Shown: one piece after another, positions 31,666 to 44,729 of the stretch
Layout: each line of letters opens with the position of its first letter
Position numbering within the stretch: position 1 is the stretch's first letter
DNA from: Eurosta solidaginis
Lineage: Eukaryota; Arthropoda; Insecta; Diptera; Tephritidae
NCBI RefSeq assembly: GCF_040869045.1
Contig: NW_027136913.1
Location: 310,001 to 374,000, forward strand
Reading direction: 5' to 3'
DNA: 64,000 nucleotides
Translations under genes and position numbers: made by a program
The notes under the pieces: generated by a model
What the model was told of the DNA's origin: nothing
Seen by the model: only the letters and a program-made list of their open reading frames with translations
The model's database searches: none

Positions 31666-32772
31666 AAAAAACAAGTAAGGACGGGACTGTCTTCGGCTGT
31701 GCCGAAGGCTTCATACCTTTCATGAATGGGGCTGAACAATAATCTTATCCCATTCGTAATAATGCGCTGTATAAGATAAGAAATATATAGTGAACAGATG
31801 TACATACCTAAACGATTTTAAGATAAATATAAAAAATGGCAAAAAAACCCCTTATCTGAACGATCGGTTGTATGGGATATATATTACATATAGCTCCGAT
31901 CGAAATGATTTTTACAGGAAATCTTCTAAGATATATTAGAATAAATATCACCAAGTTTCACGTTTTTAATTGGAAACTAAGGGAGAAATGGCGATAAATC
32001 TTTCTATCTGAAGGATCGGTTGTATGGGATATAACTATATATAGCTCCTATCAAAGTGATTTTTTCAGAAAATCTTTTATGATATATTAAAATAAATATC
32101 ACTAAGTTTAACGTTTTAATATTGGAAACTAAGGGAGAAATTGCCAAAAATCTTTCTATCTAAACGATCGGTTGTATGGGATATATATTATATATATCTC
32201 CGATCGAAATGATTTTTTTATGAAATCTTCTATGATATATTAGAATAAATATTACCAAGTTTAACGTTTTTATATTGGAAATTAAGGGAGAAATTGCCAA
32301 AAATCTTTCTATCTGAACGATCGGTTGTATGGGATATAACTATATATAGCTCTGATCAAAGCGTTTTTTCAGGATATCTTCTTTTTTATATTAGAATATA
32401 TATCACCGAGCTTCACGTTTATACTTTCTAAATTGCGGCAGGAATGACCAAAATCGTCATATCTGAACTATCAGTTGGATGGGAGATATATGTTATAGTG
32501 GTCCGATCATACCGGATCCGACAAATGTCTAATATAATACAAAAATACATCCTTGTGGTAAATTTCATTGAGATATCTCAAAATTTGAGGGACTAGTTTG
32601 CGTTCAAACAGACATACGAACGGACGGACAGACGGACATGGCTATATCAACTTAGTTCGTCGCCCTGATCAATTCGGTATACTTAATGGTGAGTCTATCT
32701 TCTATATTTCTCAACGTTACAAACATCGGACCAAAGTTAATATACCATTTCATGTTCATGAAAGGTATAAAA
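31666..32772 (+). mobile_element. long dispersed repeat, copy 4 (variant subfamily)
   Basis: Begins AAACAAGTAAGGACGGGA with the hairpin CTTCGG-CTGTG-CCGAAG at 31691-31707 and ends CATGAAAGGTATAAAAA. The inner text is different from copies 1, 2 and 5: a unit of about 152 bp with CGATCGGTTGTATGGGATAT repeats near 31861, 32013, 32165 and 32318, plus a degenerate one near 32466. A GGACGGACAGACGGAC microsatellite near 32620 precedes the end. It is non-coding. Confidence 0.75.
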
Positions 32773-33599
32773 AGAAAAGCTTTTACAACAAATATAAAGT
32801 AATAAAGTAACGGAATGAAGTCAGAGGGCATCGTGTTTTTCATGCACGTGAAATTTTAAAAGCGCATGCATCATTTATCTTCTTAAACAAAGTAATTTTT
32901 CCGTTAGCGGCCGTACTCCATCATTTCAAAAGGGACATCCTTGTTTGTCGCGCGCCTTTCGCTTACTATGTAATTCTGTGGAGAGAGCAGGGTGATCAAG
33001 GAAAATAAAAATATCATCTATCACCACTAAAATGTAGCTGCAATGTCATAACGGTTTCTCATTCTACTTGCAACGATTGGTATCAATATGGGATGGTACA
33101 GCAGCTGTCAATATCTCACACAGTTTCTAAGACATCAACCTAAATGTAGACGCCTGTCGCCCACAAATGTTGTTCTATGACATGGAAATCCTAAGAGTAT
33201 TTTAAGTAAAGGCTTGAGCTTGATGGTAGCTTTATGAGAAAGTTCAAGTTATTTGGAGGTAAGATTCTACACACACGATGAATTGTGGTCTCAAAGATCC
33301 GGCAAAATTTAATCCGTGCAAAAGCCAGTATGGGGGCAGCTAGCTCTTTTATTGCTTCCTGGATGTCAGATATGTTTTTTATCGCTGCGGCGAATCGCAC
33401 CCATCCGAACTATAGCAGAGCTCTCGCGTTTGGAGATGGTACTCGCAATGCTTCCAGCTGACACTGTTAACATAGGGATGTCCTATAAAACGGTAATTAT
33501 TTGTATGCAACAATATCTTTGTCAGCTGGTATCATCCCTTTCTGTTCTTGCTTGGAAATATAATATTATTGCTACTCGAATACTTCAGTTTGCGGTGTC

Positions 33600-34015
33600 A
33601 GTCATCTACTTTGGAACTAGTTGTGCCCGTACGAAACAGGCTATGTTTTCCCAGCAGCAGGATTCGTATAGTTTACCAACGATTTGTGCCGCTGAACAGA
33701 GTAAATGCAATTCCATCGGAGGCAAGTATGAAATGGAGCCAACAGCCATCCCGGGAAAGCAACAAAGTAATATGGCACCAACTAACGCAATGCGTTGATC
33801 CTTATGTATACTTGTAAGATTGTGGTTCTTCATAAGGGCTTTCCGTCATACTATACAGCATACATCAGCATCGGTGCCACAACTGCGCACATCCATAGGA
33901 CAATCTTCGGCTTGAGACCACATTTTTTACCGTGCATCAATTTACACAGCACAGAAAGTAATTCAGGATTTCCGTACTTGCCTCCTGCATGCCTTGAAAT
34001 GTATGTTACATTTTC
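33600..34015 (-). pseudogene. LINE ORF2 fragment, region after the RT domain
   Basis: Minus-strand text encodes GLKPKIVLWMCAVVAPM, a stop, then MKNHNLTSIHKDQRIALVGA and LPPMELHLLCSAAQ. This resembles the thumb region of Jockey/R1-type LINE reverse transcriptases (GL.P....W....V..P.L.Y, then the QR.A...GA block, then LPP.D). At least one stop (in the minus frame near 33855) breaks it. The next LINE fragment at 34450 cannot be the same copy, because its domains lie on the wrong side for this orientation. Confidence 0.6.
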
Positions 34016-34449
34016 ATCAGGTTCTTAGTTTCAAGAACCCACCTCTACGGGAAGTTACTCAAATAGCGGTCAGAATATATCACATTTGTAAGTGGACTTT
34101 CTAAATATCTCGATCCTTGCCCCTTTTAGGAATATTTTTTATCCTAGGAGAACAACGTAAAAAAGCCCGAAGCTATGTTCGAAGTTGCAGATCTCTGAGT
34201 TATCGGGAATTTCCTTAAACTGGAAAGCAAAATTTTCAACTTCGGATGTTTTTTTAGAACTTTTCGGATTCCTGGACCACTCATAAAAGTTTCTTCATGG
34301 GCAATTGTCATTGGGTTCGCATGTGAATACTCTAGTTCCACGGAAGTTATTCAAAAATAGAATACAAGATTCTTCAGTTTTGTATAGAAATTGGCGGAAA
34401 AACATCACACGATTCTAATATGTTTAAGGTTGAAGTGGTTGCCCAAGGG

Positions 34450-35335
34450 CACACCTAAAATACACCATACCTTTCCTCTTAGAACCATTTTGATGACCTG
34501 ACAAAAGCTACCAGGTCCTTGATGTCATGCTCTGTAACCTGGCTCAGGTTATCTAGAAATCGAGAACCCAGAAAGCGCTGACGTGCGCCACTTAGTGCCG
34601 AGCATTTGCAGATGAAGTGAAACACCGGTTCCTCCTGTTCATCCTCTTTACAACTCCTGCAGCATCGACAGTAGGGCGCTCCTAACTTTTCTGCATGCCT
34701 ACCTATAAGATAGCGCCCAGTTAGTGCCCCTACAAGTGTGGAAATTGTGCCCCTACTTGGTTTGTATACGTGACGCGTTCTACTAGGATCCTATTTTGGC
34801 CAGGTTTCCTTCCATGCATGACGCCCCGGTATTTGTAACCATGTTTCGTCGGTTTTACGATGGATGTACCCTTTTAGTATCAGCTTGCATGTGGCTAGGG
34901 GCTTAAATTAACAGTTTTGGCCGAGAAGAATCTTCCTGGTTGTACCCTGCCTAGCGAGTTCATTTGCAATATAGTTTCCCTCTATGTCCCTATGTCCGTG
35001 GACTCATGTGAGGTGCACACAGTTCTGTTGGGCTATCTCTTGAAGAGATTGGCAAGAGTTCAATGTTAGTTCAGAGTTAAACGAGTAGAAGCCGAATGAT
35101 TTTTTGACAGCATGGCTATCGCTGAAAATAAAGGTTTCTTTGCCGACATTGTATGTCCCTATCCTAGCTGCGGCTTCCATGATGGCTGAAACTTCTGCCG
35201 GGAATACGCTGCAGTGATCGGGTAGTCTTAAGGAGAGCTGGAGGTCAAGTTCTCTTGAATATACTCCACCTCCACTTCTACCCTTTAGCATAGAGACGTC
35301 CGTGTATATGGAAATGCTGCCGCAAAGCACTTATC
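34450..35335 (-). pseudogene. LINE ORF2 C-terminus (RNase H + zinc knuckle), broken
   Basis: On the minus strand the first part (35004-35330) encodes an RNase H fold with ISIYTDVS, FPAEVSAIMEAA and FSDSHAV. The usual YTDGS and DSQAA motifs are altered. Further on, around 34605-34675, a zinc-knuckle-like CRSC...FHFICKC (C-x2-C-x10-H-x4-C) precedes CSALSGARQRFLGS. Stops lie between the two parts, including in the stretch corresponding to the histidine motif (near 34995). This is a decayed 3' end of a Jockey/R1-type LINE; no RT or 5' part remains. Confidence 0.8.
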
Positions 35336-35419
35336 CGACTCGGTCCAATCATCCCAACTTGGAATGTTTATCATAAAGTTGGTTTCCGCAACTGTTGTGG
35401 TCGCACAGCGATTCATGTT

Positions 35420-36453
35420 AGGAGAAAGAAAACTGTATTTGTTTTGTATACTAGAGTGTCCTGTGGTTTTGTTGTTCTAACAGGACAACTCCTTTAAGCG
35501 CATGGCTGAAGTTGGCGCCGCTCGATAACCAGCTAAATCCAACAAATATAAAGGAAGTATAAAAGGAAATTTTGTACTGAATTTTGAATAACACATAAGA
35601 TTTGAAATAATAATCGCCTTTTGAAACAATAAACAATACTCTAATGTTATTATACATTTGGAAATATTTCTCAAAGAATTATAAATTTTCCAATGAATTT
35701 TCTCTTGCTTTACCCAGCAAATTACCGCTTTTATTGTATCGCGACAGTAGGGTTAGTTAACTGAAGTTGATTGTGTGGTAGCAATTGTTGTTGTTCAAGT
35801 TTGTTTGTCATTGCTGTTGGTCAGAATAGCAATTTAATTATGGCTTCGTAGTAAACATAAGTGGACCGCGCCAATTGAATATGACCTAAATTATTGCGGC
35901 CAACCAGGCCTATATAGAGGCTATCACGCAGTCGACAATGCATCGAACTGATCAAAGCAGCAGAAGCCCGTTGGTAGCGCAGACGGCACGACAGGTGTCA
36001 CACTAACACTACGAGTATGTAGAATAGCAGGTGGGTAGGGTTTCGCACATAAACTCTATTTAGAGAATACGCCGTCCAATGGATCTATGCGGTATTCGCG
36101 GGACAAAATTGCATGCTTTTAATTTTTAGTCTTTTGCTTTATTGCGAGCCATGCTCAATGCAAACTAATCTTGTCGCTAGAGTTGTTTTCCAGGTTGGAA
36201 AATGTGTCGCGTTGCTAGATGAATGGGTTCTGTTATAACGTTTATCGGTTCAACGTACAACTTTTGAGGTTTTCATTAGTGGACGCAAGGCGTTTAGCGT
36301 GCGGGGTTTGTACATATGCGAGTATACGGCTACTCTATATTTATTGCTGTGGATAAGTGTTTGCATATGTGTGTATGCACGCTCATATCCAGCAATGTAA
36401 ATATTAAAGGGACACTGCCTTTTAAACGTTTTCCTACCTGTTTTTCTCGGTAT
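35420..36453. other. no gene recognised
   Basis: Mixed sequence with short random ORFs. A GC-richer patch at 35860-36020 (GGCCAACCAGGCCTATATAG) may be an old repeat but is unassigned. Confidence 0.35.
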
Positions 36454-37164
36454 TGTCACGGATATTACCACCCCTAAGTTATCCCATCACTAAGGCGATG
36501 CTAAGGCCATGCCAAGCAGTATTTACGTTAATAATCAAATCAAGTATACACATATATAAGGCAGCCCAGAGAGATGTCACACACAGATGCATTTACTTAT
36601 ACGGCTATGTGCGCGCGAGAGACTGTAAACTACAAACATTCACATCAATAATTCAATCTTTATGTGTTTACATAAACGAAAAAATAATTGCGTCTACACA
36701 TATGTACGTATACGAGCAGCGGAGCGGCAATGCACAAACTCATGCATATATCTTATCTCAGTGGTCACAAGAGAGGGCAATAATTTGTGCACGTAGTTGT
36801 GGCTGGCGATTTTGTAGCCGAAACAACTAGTAACTTCTGGAAATCGAAGAGCCTAGAAGTATGCAGCGTAAACTATAAAAGCGGTGCAGGCGAGTAAGAA
36901 ATAATTCAGTTTGATTTGAATTGTCAAGCAGTTACGAGTAAGACGATATCTAGCGAGCAATAGCACTATTATTTTGAAAGTCAGTTTCCTTTAAGCTATC
37001 AGTTTGGTTATTAAGCTATTCGTTGCACAGTTTGAGTGTTATTGTGAAGTATTTTAATAAAGGCCATTTTTCCATTATTCAATATTGGAGTTATTTATTC
37101 AACAGTTTAGCGATACGATCCTAGCAAAAGGGCAAATAAGAGGATTTGCAGGAAATTCGTTACA
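36454..37164 (+). mobile_element. solo LTR of a Ty3/gypsy-type element
   Basis: The 711 bp segment starts TGTCACG and ends CGTTACA, so the tips are inverted with one mismatch. It is flanked by a perfect 4 bp duplication GTAT (36450-36453 and 37165-37168), typical of gypsy-type integration. Inside are TATAAAA at 36874, an initiator-like TCAGT at 36906 and AATAAA at 37056, in the order expected for U3-R-U5. The text near 37055-37100 (AATAAAGGCCATTTTT, TTATTTATTCAACAG) matches LTRs I recall from fly gypsy elements. No internal region is present on either side, so it formed by recombination between two LTRs. Two short ORFs within are shadows. Confidence 0.88.
36874..36910 (+). promoter_or_regulatory. 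LTR promoter: TATA box and initiator
   Basis: TATAAAA at 36874-36880 and TCAGT at 36906-36910, 34 bases from the TATA start to the initiator A. It could drive plus-strand transcription into 37165 onward, antisense to the host exons. No product is seen there. Confidence 0.5.
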
Positions 37165-37168
37165 GTAT

Positions 37169-38119
37169 AATCAAACGCCCACTGCTACATGGTCTACTTT
37201 TAATTTCCTCAATGGTATATACATATGTAGGTACGTATATACGTTAGTGGCCAATATATATACATACATATACACTGCTTAATTTGTTTGCATGTCGGCG
37301 CATAAATGCACATTAATCATTGTATATACCAGAGAGAACGGTGACCATTAAATTCATACATACCATATAACTAAATAATACAAAAACAAAAGTCCTAACA
37401 AATAATAACTAACTGACTCGAGTTTTATGCTTCAATAGGGTACTACAGCCAACTGAATATTGCAGCTTTCAGTTTGCCGCTATAGAAGCAGCACGGTAAT
37501 AAGCTCGAAGGGCGATAAGCTTCGCTGTTATGCAAGTGTCGGGTAGTCACCAGCCAAATCCAGCGTACTAGTTCTGTGTAACGAAGCGCAGCGCTGTGCT
37601 CTTGCATTACCTCTGTAGTAACGCTATTGGTGCCAACATTCTAACTTCAGGAGAACATTGTTCGAAGCTCACAATTTAGGAATACTTTTTTTTTGACTTG
37701 AGCTCAGGTGCGAATAGCCAAACAAAATTTGGAATAATAAATTAAAATTTTAAAACACTGATTTAAAATTTTGGTTATTGAGATTACCCTAATTAGATCC
37801 TTTGCCTGTTATATTTCAATTCTTGACTTGCTATAGAGACATCGAACCTGCAGAGTAATTCTTATATAGCAAAGATAAGGACGAGCACTGCAGCACATTT
37901 AGAGTATCCAACGATCTTTTATGGGTAGTCGGAAGTAATATATTTTGTTTTCTGTCGAACTGAAACACATCGTTAACGTGACGTTCACTCATTATCAAAC
38001 GTAGGCTTAAGCTTTTAAGAATCTCATCTAGAAGATCTTATACATTACCTAGGTCCTTAATAGATATGGCCCTAGGTCCTTAATAGATATGGCCCCATGA
38101 CTGATGACTTTATGTAGGG
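37169..38119. other. no gene; 24 bp direct duplication at 38049-38098
   Basis: AT-rich sequence without a recognisable gene. A CTAGGTCCTTAATAGATATG-containing unit of 24 bp occurs twice in tandem at 38049-38098, a recent-looking slip duplication. Confidence 0.45.
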
Positions 38120-38400
38120 CCTAAGAAGGATCCACGGAGGTTCACGCCCCGGGAAAAGCAACTAAGCACTGTCGCCCCTCGGCAGTGTTTGGCAAGCACT
38201 CCGAGTGTATTTCTGCTATCAAAGTCTCTCAGTGAAAACTCACGTGCCTTGCAGATGCCCCTCGGATTCGGCATAAAACATGTTGGTCCTGTCCCGCCGA
38301 TTTGTAGGAATAATTAGAAAGGAACACGACGCAAATTGGAATAGAAGTTCGGCCTTAAATCTCTGCGGAGGTTTTGGCGTCTTACATTTATTTATTTTTT
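38120..38400 (+). mobile_element. tRNA-derived SINE, 5'-eroded copy
   Basis: It has a B-box-like GGTTCACGCCC near 38139, then the SINE body (CTCGGCAGTGTTTGGCAAGC, ACTCCGAGTGTATTTCTGC, GCATAAAACATG, ACACGACGCAAATTGGAATAG) and a T-rich end at 38385-38401. It is the reverse complement in order of the copy at 61862-62207. The A box is not convincing. Confidence 0.75.
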
Positions 38401-38917
38401 TAGATTAACTGTTTTTGTTTGATTTACCATGAAGGGAGGTCGGTAACAAGTGATACACATTTCTGGTTTAGAAGTGAACATAAAAAACCGAATAAGAACT
38501 TGTTGGATAATAGATGAATTTTCTCTAATTCGGAACTATGGAGAAAATAATGCAGTGGTGGATAATTTCCACCGCCTAGGACATCGCCATATAAAATTCA
38601 CCAGTAGAAAGCATGTAAAGGAGATTGATGGCGAGCTTGTAATGGTTCTAAAGGCGCTAGAAGTGCACCGGTTCAGAACAAGATATTTTGGCTACAGGTA
38701 ATGAGCTACGATTATGAGTATGCATTTTTTCGCTATTCACTGAAGCTCTCCCTACGATATTCTCACTGGTTTAGAAATATAAAAAAGGGGGATAAAATCG
38801 TACTAGAAGCAACACGTACAATTTCTCTCTTATTCTGTAACAACGAAATAGTACCAAGAAAAGAACTAGATCTGTACTGTACATTTTTACCCTAGTTTGG
38901 AGCTATAGAAATAATCC

Positions 38918-39225
38918 ATCTCGGGAATAATTTAATATGACCACAATGAACCTTCTTTGCCATCACTACCCCCACTCCTTAGTTCCAGAAGGAACTTGGG
39001 GTCGCCAGAGCTTGTGCTGCTAAAGAAACAGGATTCGCCACGGGTAGGTGAGGTTGGCGATTGCATTTGAGAAGCTATAAATGACGATGGGAATTCTTTG
39101 AGAGGATTGCGGTACATAACCCCTTTAATAATTTGGGTATTTCAGTCGCCTCTTATGACAGGCACACCTGCCGTGAGTGTGTTCGTAGCCCCCTAGACGC
39201 TGGGCCCAATGTCGATTTAGTCGGT
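38918..39225 (+). mobile_element. dispersed retroelement 3' tail fragment
   Basis: The opening ATCTCGGGAATAATTTAATA with GACCACAATGAACC aligns with 49430-49465 (ATATCGAGAACAATTAATGT, CACCACATTAAACC). It continues with CTTGGGGTCGCCAGAGC, AAACAGGATTCGCC and GTCGCCTCTTATGACAGGC, a tail I remember as very common in tephritid genomes. It lacks the 5' GTT repeat and GGTCCTT block found at 430-550 and 49300-49400. It is non-coding. Confidence 0.7.
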
Positions 39226-39835
39226 TTAGCTGACGCTCTGAGCCATGGTTCGATTCTTGTTTCGTTTCCGGTTTTTTTTTTTTTTTTGGTTTTAGGTTCA
39301 GTTTCGGTTTAGTGTTCACTCTTGGTTCAGTTTCAGCTTCTGTTTGGATTTTCAGTGTTTAACCAAAATTAAACTTAGCTTTCACCCATGGCCCAATTTG
39401 CAGCTCATGCTCTAGTTTAGTGTCAATCGTGCCTTCATATTCAGCCTTATTTCAAGATTCGATGGCGGTTTCATTTTCGATTCACTTTTCAGCTTTTGTT
39501 CCAGTTCCGGTCTTGGTTTAATATTCAACCTTAGGTCAAGATTCGTTGTCGATTTGGTATCGCATCTATTTTCAGACTAAGTACAAGTTTTGATTCTGTT
39601 TTCAGCTTGGTCTCGATTCTGCCCCTATTTCGGTTTCAGCTTCAATTGCAATTTGGTTCGCGGATGCGGTCTAAATATCGCTTGTTTTGGTCTCAGTATA
39701 TATACAAACTCTAGTTTCGACTTCAGTTTCATTGTAATTCTTTTAGTTTAGGCATCGGCTCCAAATCCAGTCGAAAATATCGGCCTTTGTTTCGCTCGGT
39801 TCTGATTTCAAATACGGAGCCAACTCTTATTTCGG
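39226..39835 (+). repeat. degenerate TTTCGGTTTCAG-type simple repeat
   Basis: Short words GGTTCAGTTTC, GGTTTCAGCTTC, GATTCGTTTC and ATTCAGCCTTA recur with no strict period. It resembles a decayed six-to-twelve-base satellite. The stretch at 44730-45130 is of the same kind. No gene is seen. Confidence 0.6.
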
Positions 39836-40429
39836 ATTGTGTGCACGATTCGTTCTACGTACTTGTTTCGGATTCAGCACTGCATACAGTTTCCTTTTCC
39901 GTCATCGCGCCGATTTCGTGCTGGGCGCGAGTTGAAGATTCGCAAGCAACTTACTAGCCAAGTTTGTCTGGTATCTTTATCGCGAAATTATTCCTCTAAT
40001 TTGTGCTGTGTTTTCTCTAAATTTTTCTATAAAACGTCTACACCGACGGTATCTGCTAAAGCAAATTAATTTTCACGGATAAACTCTTTATTACAAAATG
40101 TTTCAAATATTTCAGGTTAGCTACCTCGAATCTGACAAAACATATAAAAAAAATTAAAAGAAGTAAAAATATTAAGCGCAATTGATGGACTAATAATATC
40201 TCCTTTCCCACCATCTTTCCAATCCAAGTAATTTGCGCTCCACTTTTATATTTTTACTTCTCATAAATATGTTTGCAATTTCTATATCAAAATTTAAAAA
40301 TCAAAGTTTAGCAAGAATATGTCTTTATATAAGGAGACACTTTTCGCTGATTTTTGTCCGTTTATATAAAAGAAGTGCTTGAAATATTTCTATTTTATTT
40401 TCATTTTCTCCTCTTATTACATTTTCTCG

Positions 40430-41290
40430 GTGCCTTAACCTATCTGTTAAGTTTTACGCTTGTAGCTCAGTCAAGACTTACATAAAATCAATCCCAAAAT
40501 TCCCTCCGTTCCGTTTGATTTTTCAAAATATCTCATCCCGTGCGCCCCCTAGCGAAACTTTTCGTATAGTGTCACCGGCTGTCATCGACCTCCGAATAAA
40601 GCTCTAAATTTTTAACCTCTAGCTCATAGAGAAGTTACTTTAAACCCGGTTTCAAATTTCCAAATTATTATCTAATTTTTCCGATCCGTGCGCCACCTAA
40701 CGGAATTTTTTCTCCTTTTGTTCCTTTGTCATGGTGTCTTAACATGTCTCTGAGGTTTCGTGTCTGTAGCTCGATGGGAAGTTACTTTAAAATCGATCCC
40801 AAAACACCAAATTTTAAAATTCTTATCTAAATATTTTTGTCTCCTTTTCTTAAATTTCCTCGGCGTCTTATCCTATTTATGAAGTTTTACTGAGAACTTA
40901 CATACAAATCAATCCCAAAATTCCTTCCGTTTCGTACGATTTTTCTAAATATCTCATCCCGTGCGCCCCCTAGCGAAGCTTTTTTTATTGTGTCACCGGC
41001 TGTCATTAACCTCTGAATTAAGTTTGAAATTTCCAGTCTCACCGACGGTATCTCCTCTAGCTCATCGAGAAGTTACTTAAAAGTTGGTATGAAAATTTCC
41101 AAATTCTTATCTAATTATTTCGATCGGTGTGCCACCTAACGGATTTTTTTCCTTTTGTTGCATTGTCACGGTGTTCTAACCTATGTGTAAAGTTTCACGT
41201 TTGTAGCTCAATGAGAAATTACTTAAAAATCGATTGCAAGATTTTTTTTAAAAAACGGACAAACATTCAACCGACATAATATAAAGGAAG
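40430..41290 (+). repeat. 421 bp tandem repeat with 190-230 bp half-units
   Basis: ATCAATCCCAAAATTCC with TATCTCATCCCGTGCGCCCC occurs near 40487 and again near 40908. Between them, and after the second, half-units carry CCGTGCGCCACCTAACGG-like text and a shared TAGCTCA...GAAGTTACTT block. The end, ATATAAAGGAAGTAA near 41280, recurs at 60940-60955, so this is a dispersed family. It is non-coding. Confidence 0.7.
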
Positions 41291-42026
41291 TAAAAAAAGA
41301 ATGTTACATTTGCAAGCAGTTATGAAGCAATTAAATGTGTTTATGTCAAATGCGCAAGTATGTTTTCATTGAGAATTTTTAGCTTAACAAACTGGTGTGA
41401 GAAGGTCTCTTGTGCTTCAGCACGGTTAAGTAACGCCCAAGAAGTATATCACGCAAATGCGTTCACTTATGCGCTGTGATACGAAAATATGAGCCAAAAC
41501 CCACCACCAAACCGTGGCTGCATATCCCGCTGGCAGTTGTGTGAATTTATTTGCTGCCCAGGTGGAGGTTGTTGGCAAAACGATTTGAATTTATACCCCG
41601 CAACTCGTTGTGTTTATGATGGAATTAACTTTATTTATTGTGTGTAAACATGTTTACAATCAAAAAGGACGCATTTAACGTTTATGTGCAATTTCACTCA
41701 TACAAACGAACCGATAAATCTTTATTGTGTGTAGGTCAGCAGCGGCTAACGATATTTTGCCGTGTATTGAGTTTTTTTTTTTTAATTTTTTAATGTGTTT
41801 TTATACAGTTTATTCAACTTTGACGTTTAACTGTAATGAACGGCTTTCATGCTAACCGCTGCTAAATGGAAAACAGCAACAACATAACTGTTCAAACAAC
41901 TTTAATACATTGAACGTTTTAATGACAATGGTAACACCTGACCACAGTAAACCGCTACTAAGTATACAGAATTTTACACTATTTTACAAGAATCTCCTAC
42001 AACCTATTGCAATAAAAAATAACTAA
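41291..42026. other. no gene recognised
   Basis: Mixed sequence. The GC-richer part near 41430-41600 includes CCGTGGCTGCATATCCCGC but shows no exon with supported splice sites. Confidence 0.35.
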
Positions 42027-44040
42027 AAACAAGTAAGGAAGGCAAAGTTCGGTTGTAACTGAACATTACACACTCAGCTGAGAGCTATGGAGACAAAATA
42101 AGGGAAAATCACCACGTAGGAAAATGAACCTAGGGTAAACCTGGAATGTGTTTGTATGACATTCGTATCAAATGAAAAGTATTAAAGAGTATTTTAAGAG
42201 GGATTAGGACATAATTCTATGGTTGGACGCCATTTAGGGATATCACCATAAAAGGTGGACCAGGGGTGACTCTAGAATTTGTTTGTACGATATGAGTATC
42301 AAATGAAAGGTGTTAATGAGTATTTTAAAAGGGAGTGGGCCTTAGTTCTATAGGTGGACGCCTTTTTCGCCATAAAGGTGGACCAGGGGTGACTCTAGAA
42401 TTTGTTTGTACGATATGGGTATCAAATGAAAGGTGTTAATGAGTATTTTAAAAGGGAGTGGGCCTTAGTTCTATAGGTGGACGCCTTTTCGAGATATCGC
42501 CATAAAGGTGGACCAGGGGTGACTCTAGAATTTGTTTGTACGATATGGGTATCAAATGAAAGGTATTAATGATTATTTTAAAAGGGAGTGGGCCTTAGTT
42601 CTATAGGTGGACGCCTTTTCGAGATATCTCCATAGAGGTGGACCAGGGGCGACTCCAGAATTTGTTTGTACGATATGAGTATCAAATGAAAGGTGTTAAT
42701 GAGTATTTAAAAGGGAGTGGTGGTAGTTTTGTATGTGAAGGCGTTTTCGAGATATGTGGAAAATGTGGACCAGGGTGACCCAGAACATCATCTGTCGGGT
42801 ACCGCTAATTTATCTATATATGTAATACCACGAAGAGTATTCTTGCCAAGATTATAAGGGCTTTAGATTTCGCCCTGCAGAACTTTTTCATTTTCTTCTA
42901 CTTAATATGGTAGATGTCACACCCATTTTGCAAAGTTTTTTTCTGAACTTATATTCTGCGTCAATAAACTAATCCAATAACCATTTCATCCCTTTTTTCG
43001 TATTTGGTATAGAGTTATGGCATTTTTTCATTTTTCGTAACTTTCGATATCTAAAGAGTCGGCGTGGTCATAGTCGGATTTCGGCCATTTTTTACACCAA
43101 TACAGAGTGAGTTCAGATAAGTACGTGAACTGAGTTTAGTAAAGATACATCGATTTTTGCTTAAGTTATCGTGTTAACGGCGGAGCGGAAGGACAGACGG
43201 TCGCCTGTGTATAAAAACTGGGCGTGGCTTCAACCGATTTCGCCCTTTTTCACAGAAAACAGTTATAGTCCTAGAATCTAAGTCCCTACCAAATTTCACA
43301 AGGATTGGTAAATGTTTGTTCGACTTATGGCATTAAAAGTATCCTAGACAAATTAAATGAAAAAGGGGGACGCCACGCCCATTTTGAAATTTTCTTTTAT
43401 TTTTGTATTTTGTTGCAACATATCATTACTGAAGTTGAATGTTGACATAATTTACTTATATACGGTAAAGATATTAAATTTTTTGTTAAAATTTGACTTA
43501 AAAAATCGTTCTCCTGCTTTGCTAATTTTTACTAGGCATACATATAGTTATAGGAGTAACGTTTCTGCGAAATTTCGTCATGATATCTTCAACAAATGCC
43601 AACTTACAGCTTGAAATACTTTTAAATTACTTTCTTTTAAAGGTGGGCGGTGCCAGACCCATTGTCCAAAATTTTACTAATTTTCTATTCTGCGTCATAA
43701 GTTCAACTTACTTACCAAGTTTCATTGCTTTATCCTTCTTTGGTAATGAATTATCGCGCTTCTTCAGTTTTTCGAAATTTTCAATATCGAAAAAGTGGGC
43801 GTGGTTATAGTCCGATATCGTTCATTTTAAATATTATAATTTCATCAAGATACCTTAAAATTTAGTCAACTTAGCGTGTTAACGGACAGACGGACGGGCG
43901 GACAGACGGACATGGCTCAATCAAATTTTTTTTTGATACTGATGATTTTGATATATGGGAGTCTATATCTATCTCGATTCCGTTATACCTGTACAACCAA
44001 CCAATATTCAATCAACGTTAAAATACTCTGTGTACAAAGT
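42027..44040 (+). mobile_element. long dispersed repeat, AACAAGTAAGGA family, copy 5
   Basis: Starts AAACAAGTAAGGAAGG with the imperfect hairpin GTTCGGTTGTAACTGAAC near 42047 and ACACTCAGCTGAGAGCT. About six units of the 130 bp minisatellite follow to 42790 (GTGGACCAGGGGTGACTC, TATGGGTATCAAATGAAAGG). Then come the TGGGCGTGG blocks and an end (AAATACTCTGTGTACAAAG) shared with copy 2. It is the reverse orientation of copy 1, and the order of parts is collinear with it. Only one 760-type unit is present. Confidence 0.8.
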
Positions 44041-44729
44041 TAAATATGAAACGAACTATGAAGCAAGCATGTCTGTTGTCCGTCTGTGCGCATTTATTTA
44101 TTTTTACAACGGTACCAATAACTCTACTACGTAATCAAATATGCAGATGTATTCGTAAGGCACGCAGAGTTTTTGTTGGATTCAATTGTTATGCTAGCAG
44201 TGGGTGCTTCGCGGGCAATGCGTGCAGTTAGTTATTGATACGGTTTTCGGCTAGATTTCGAATTCGTATTCTATTCCCTGCAGAAGAAATGAGAGACAAT
44301 CCAACAAACCGAATGTTACGCACAAAGGTTCAAAGAATACCTCCGAACTGGTGCTAACAGAATGCAGAGTGGGACGGTTGGTAGCCCTTTATGTATTCAC
44401 TTTCCCGAAGTGTGAGCTATTTGTATTTTAATTGTTTAATCAAACGCTACGACAATTTCCGAACCACCTACGACGAAAACAAGTTAAAATAAAAACACGT
44501 TGAAAAGGTCTGCAAAGGCGCCAATGGCCATTCTGAAGGACACCACAATGCAAAAGTGTCAGCAGAATGCATTGCGTGTGGACAGAACCAGAACTAGGAC
44601 CTTCTCATAATGCGGTAATTCTGCGCTAGCTTGGAGCTATGTAATGGGTTCCTATTTAATATATGGGATTTTTTCAAGTACCGATTGTTTCCTTGGTAAT
44701 TGCTGAGTTTCAGCGTTGAGTTACAAATA
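44041..44729. other. no gene recognised
   Basis: Short ORFs only. The 61-codon plus ORF at 44046-44231 has a hydrophobic start but no recognisable motif or promoter. Confidence 0.35.

Noticed and set aside
33316..33798. 160-codon plus-strand ORF
   Set aside because: It overlaps, on the opposite strand, text resembling a LINE RT thumb region; the plus-strand peptide has no recognised domain.
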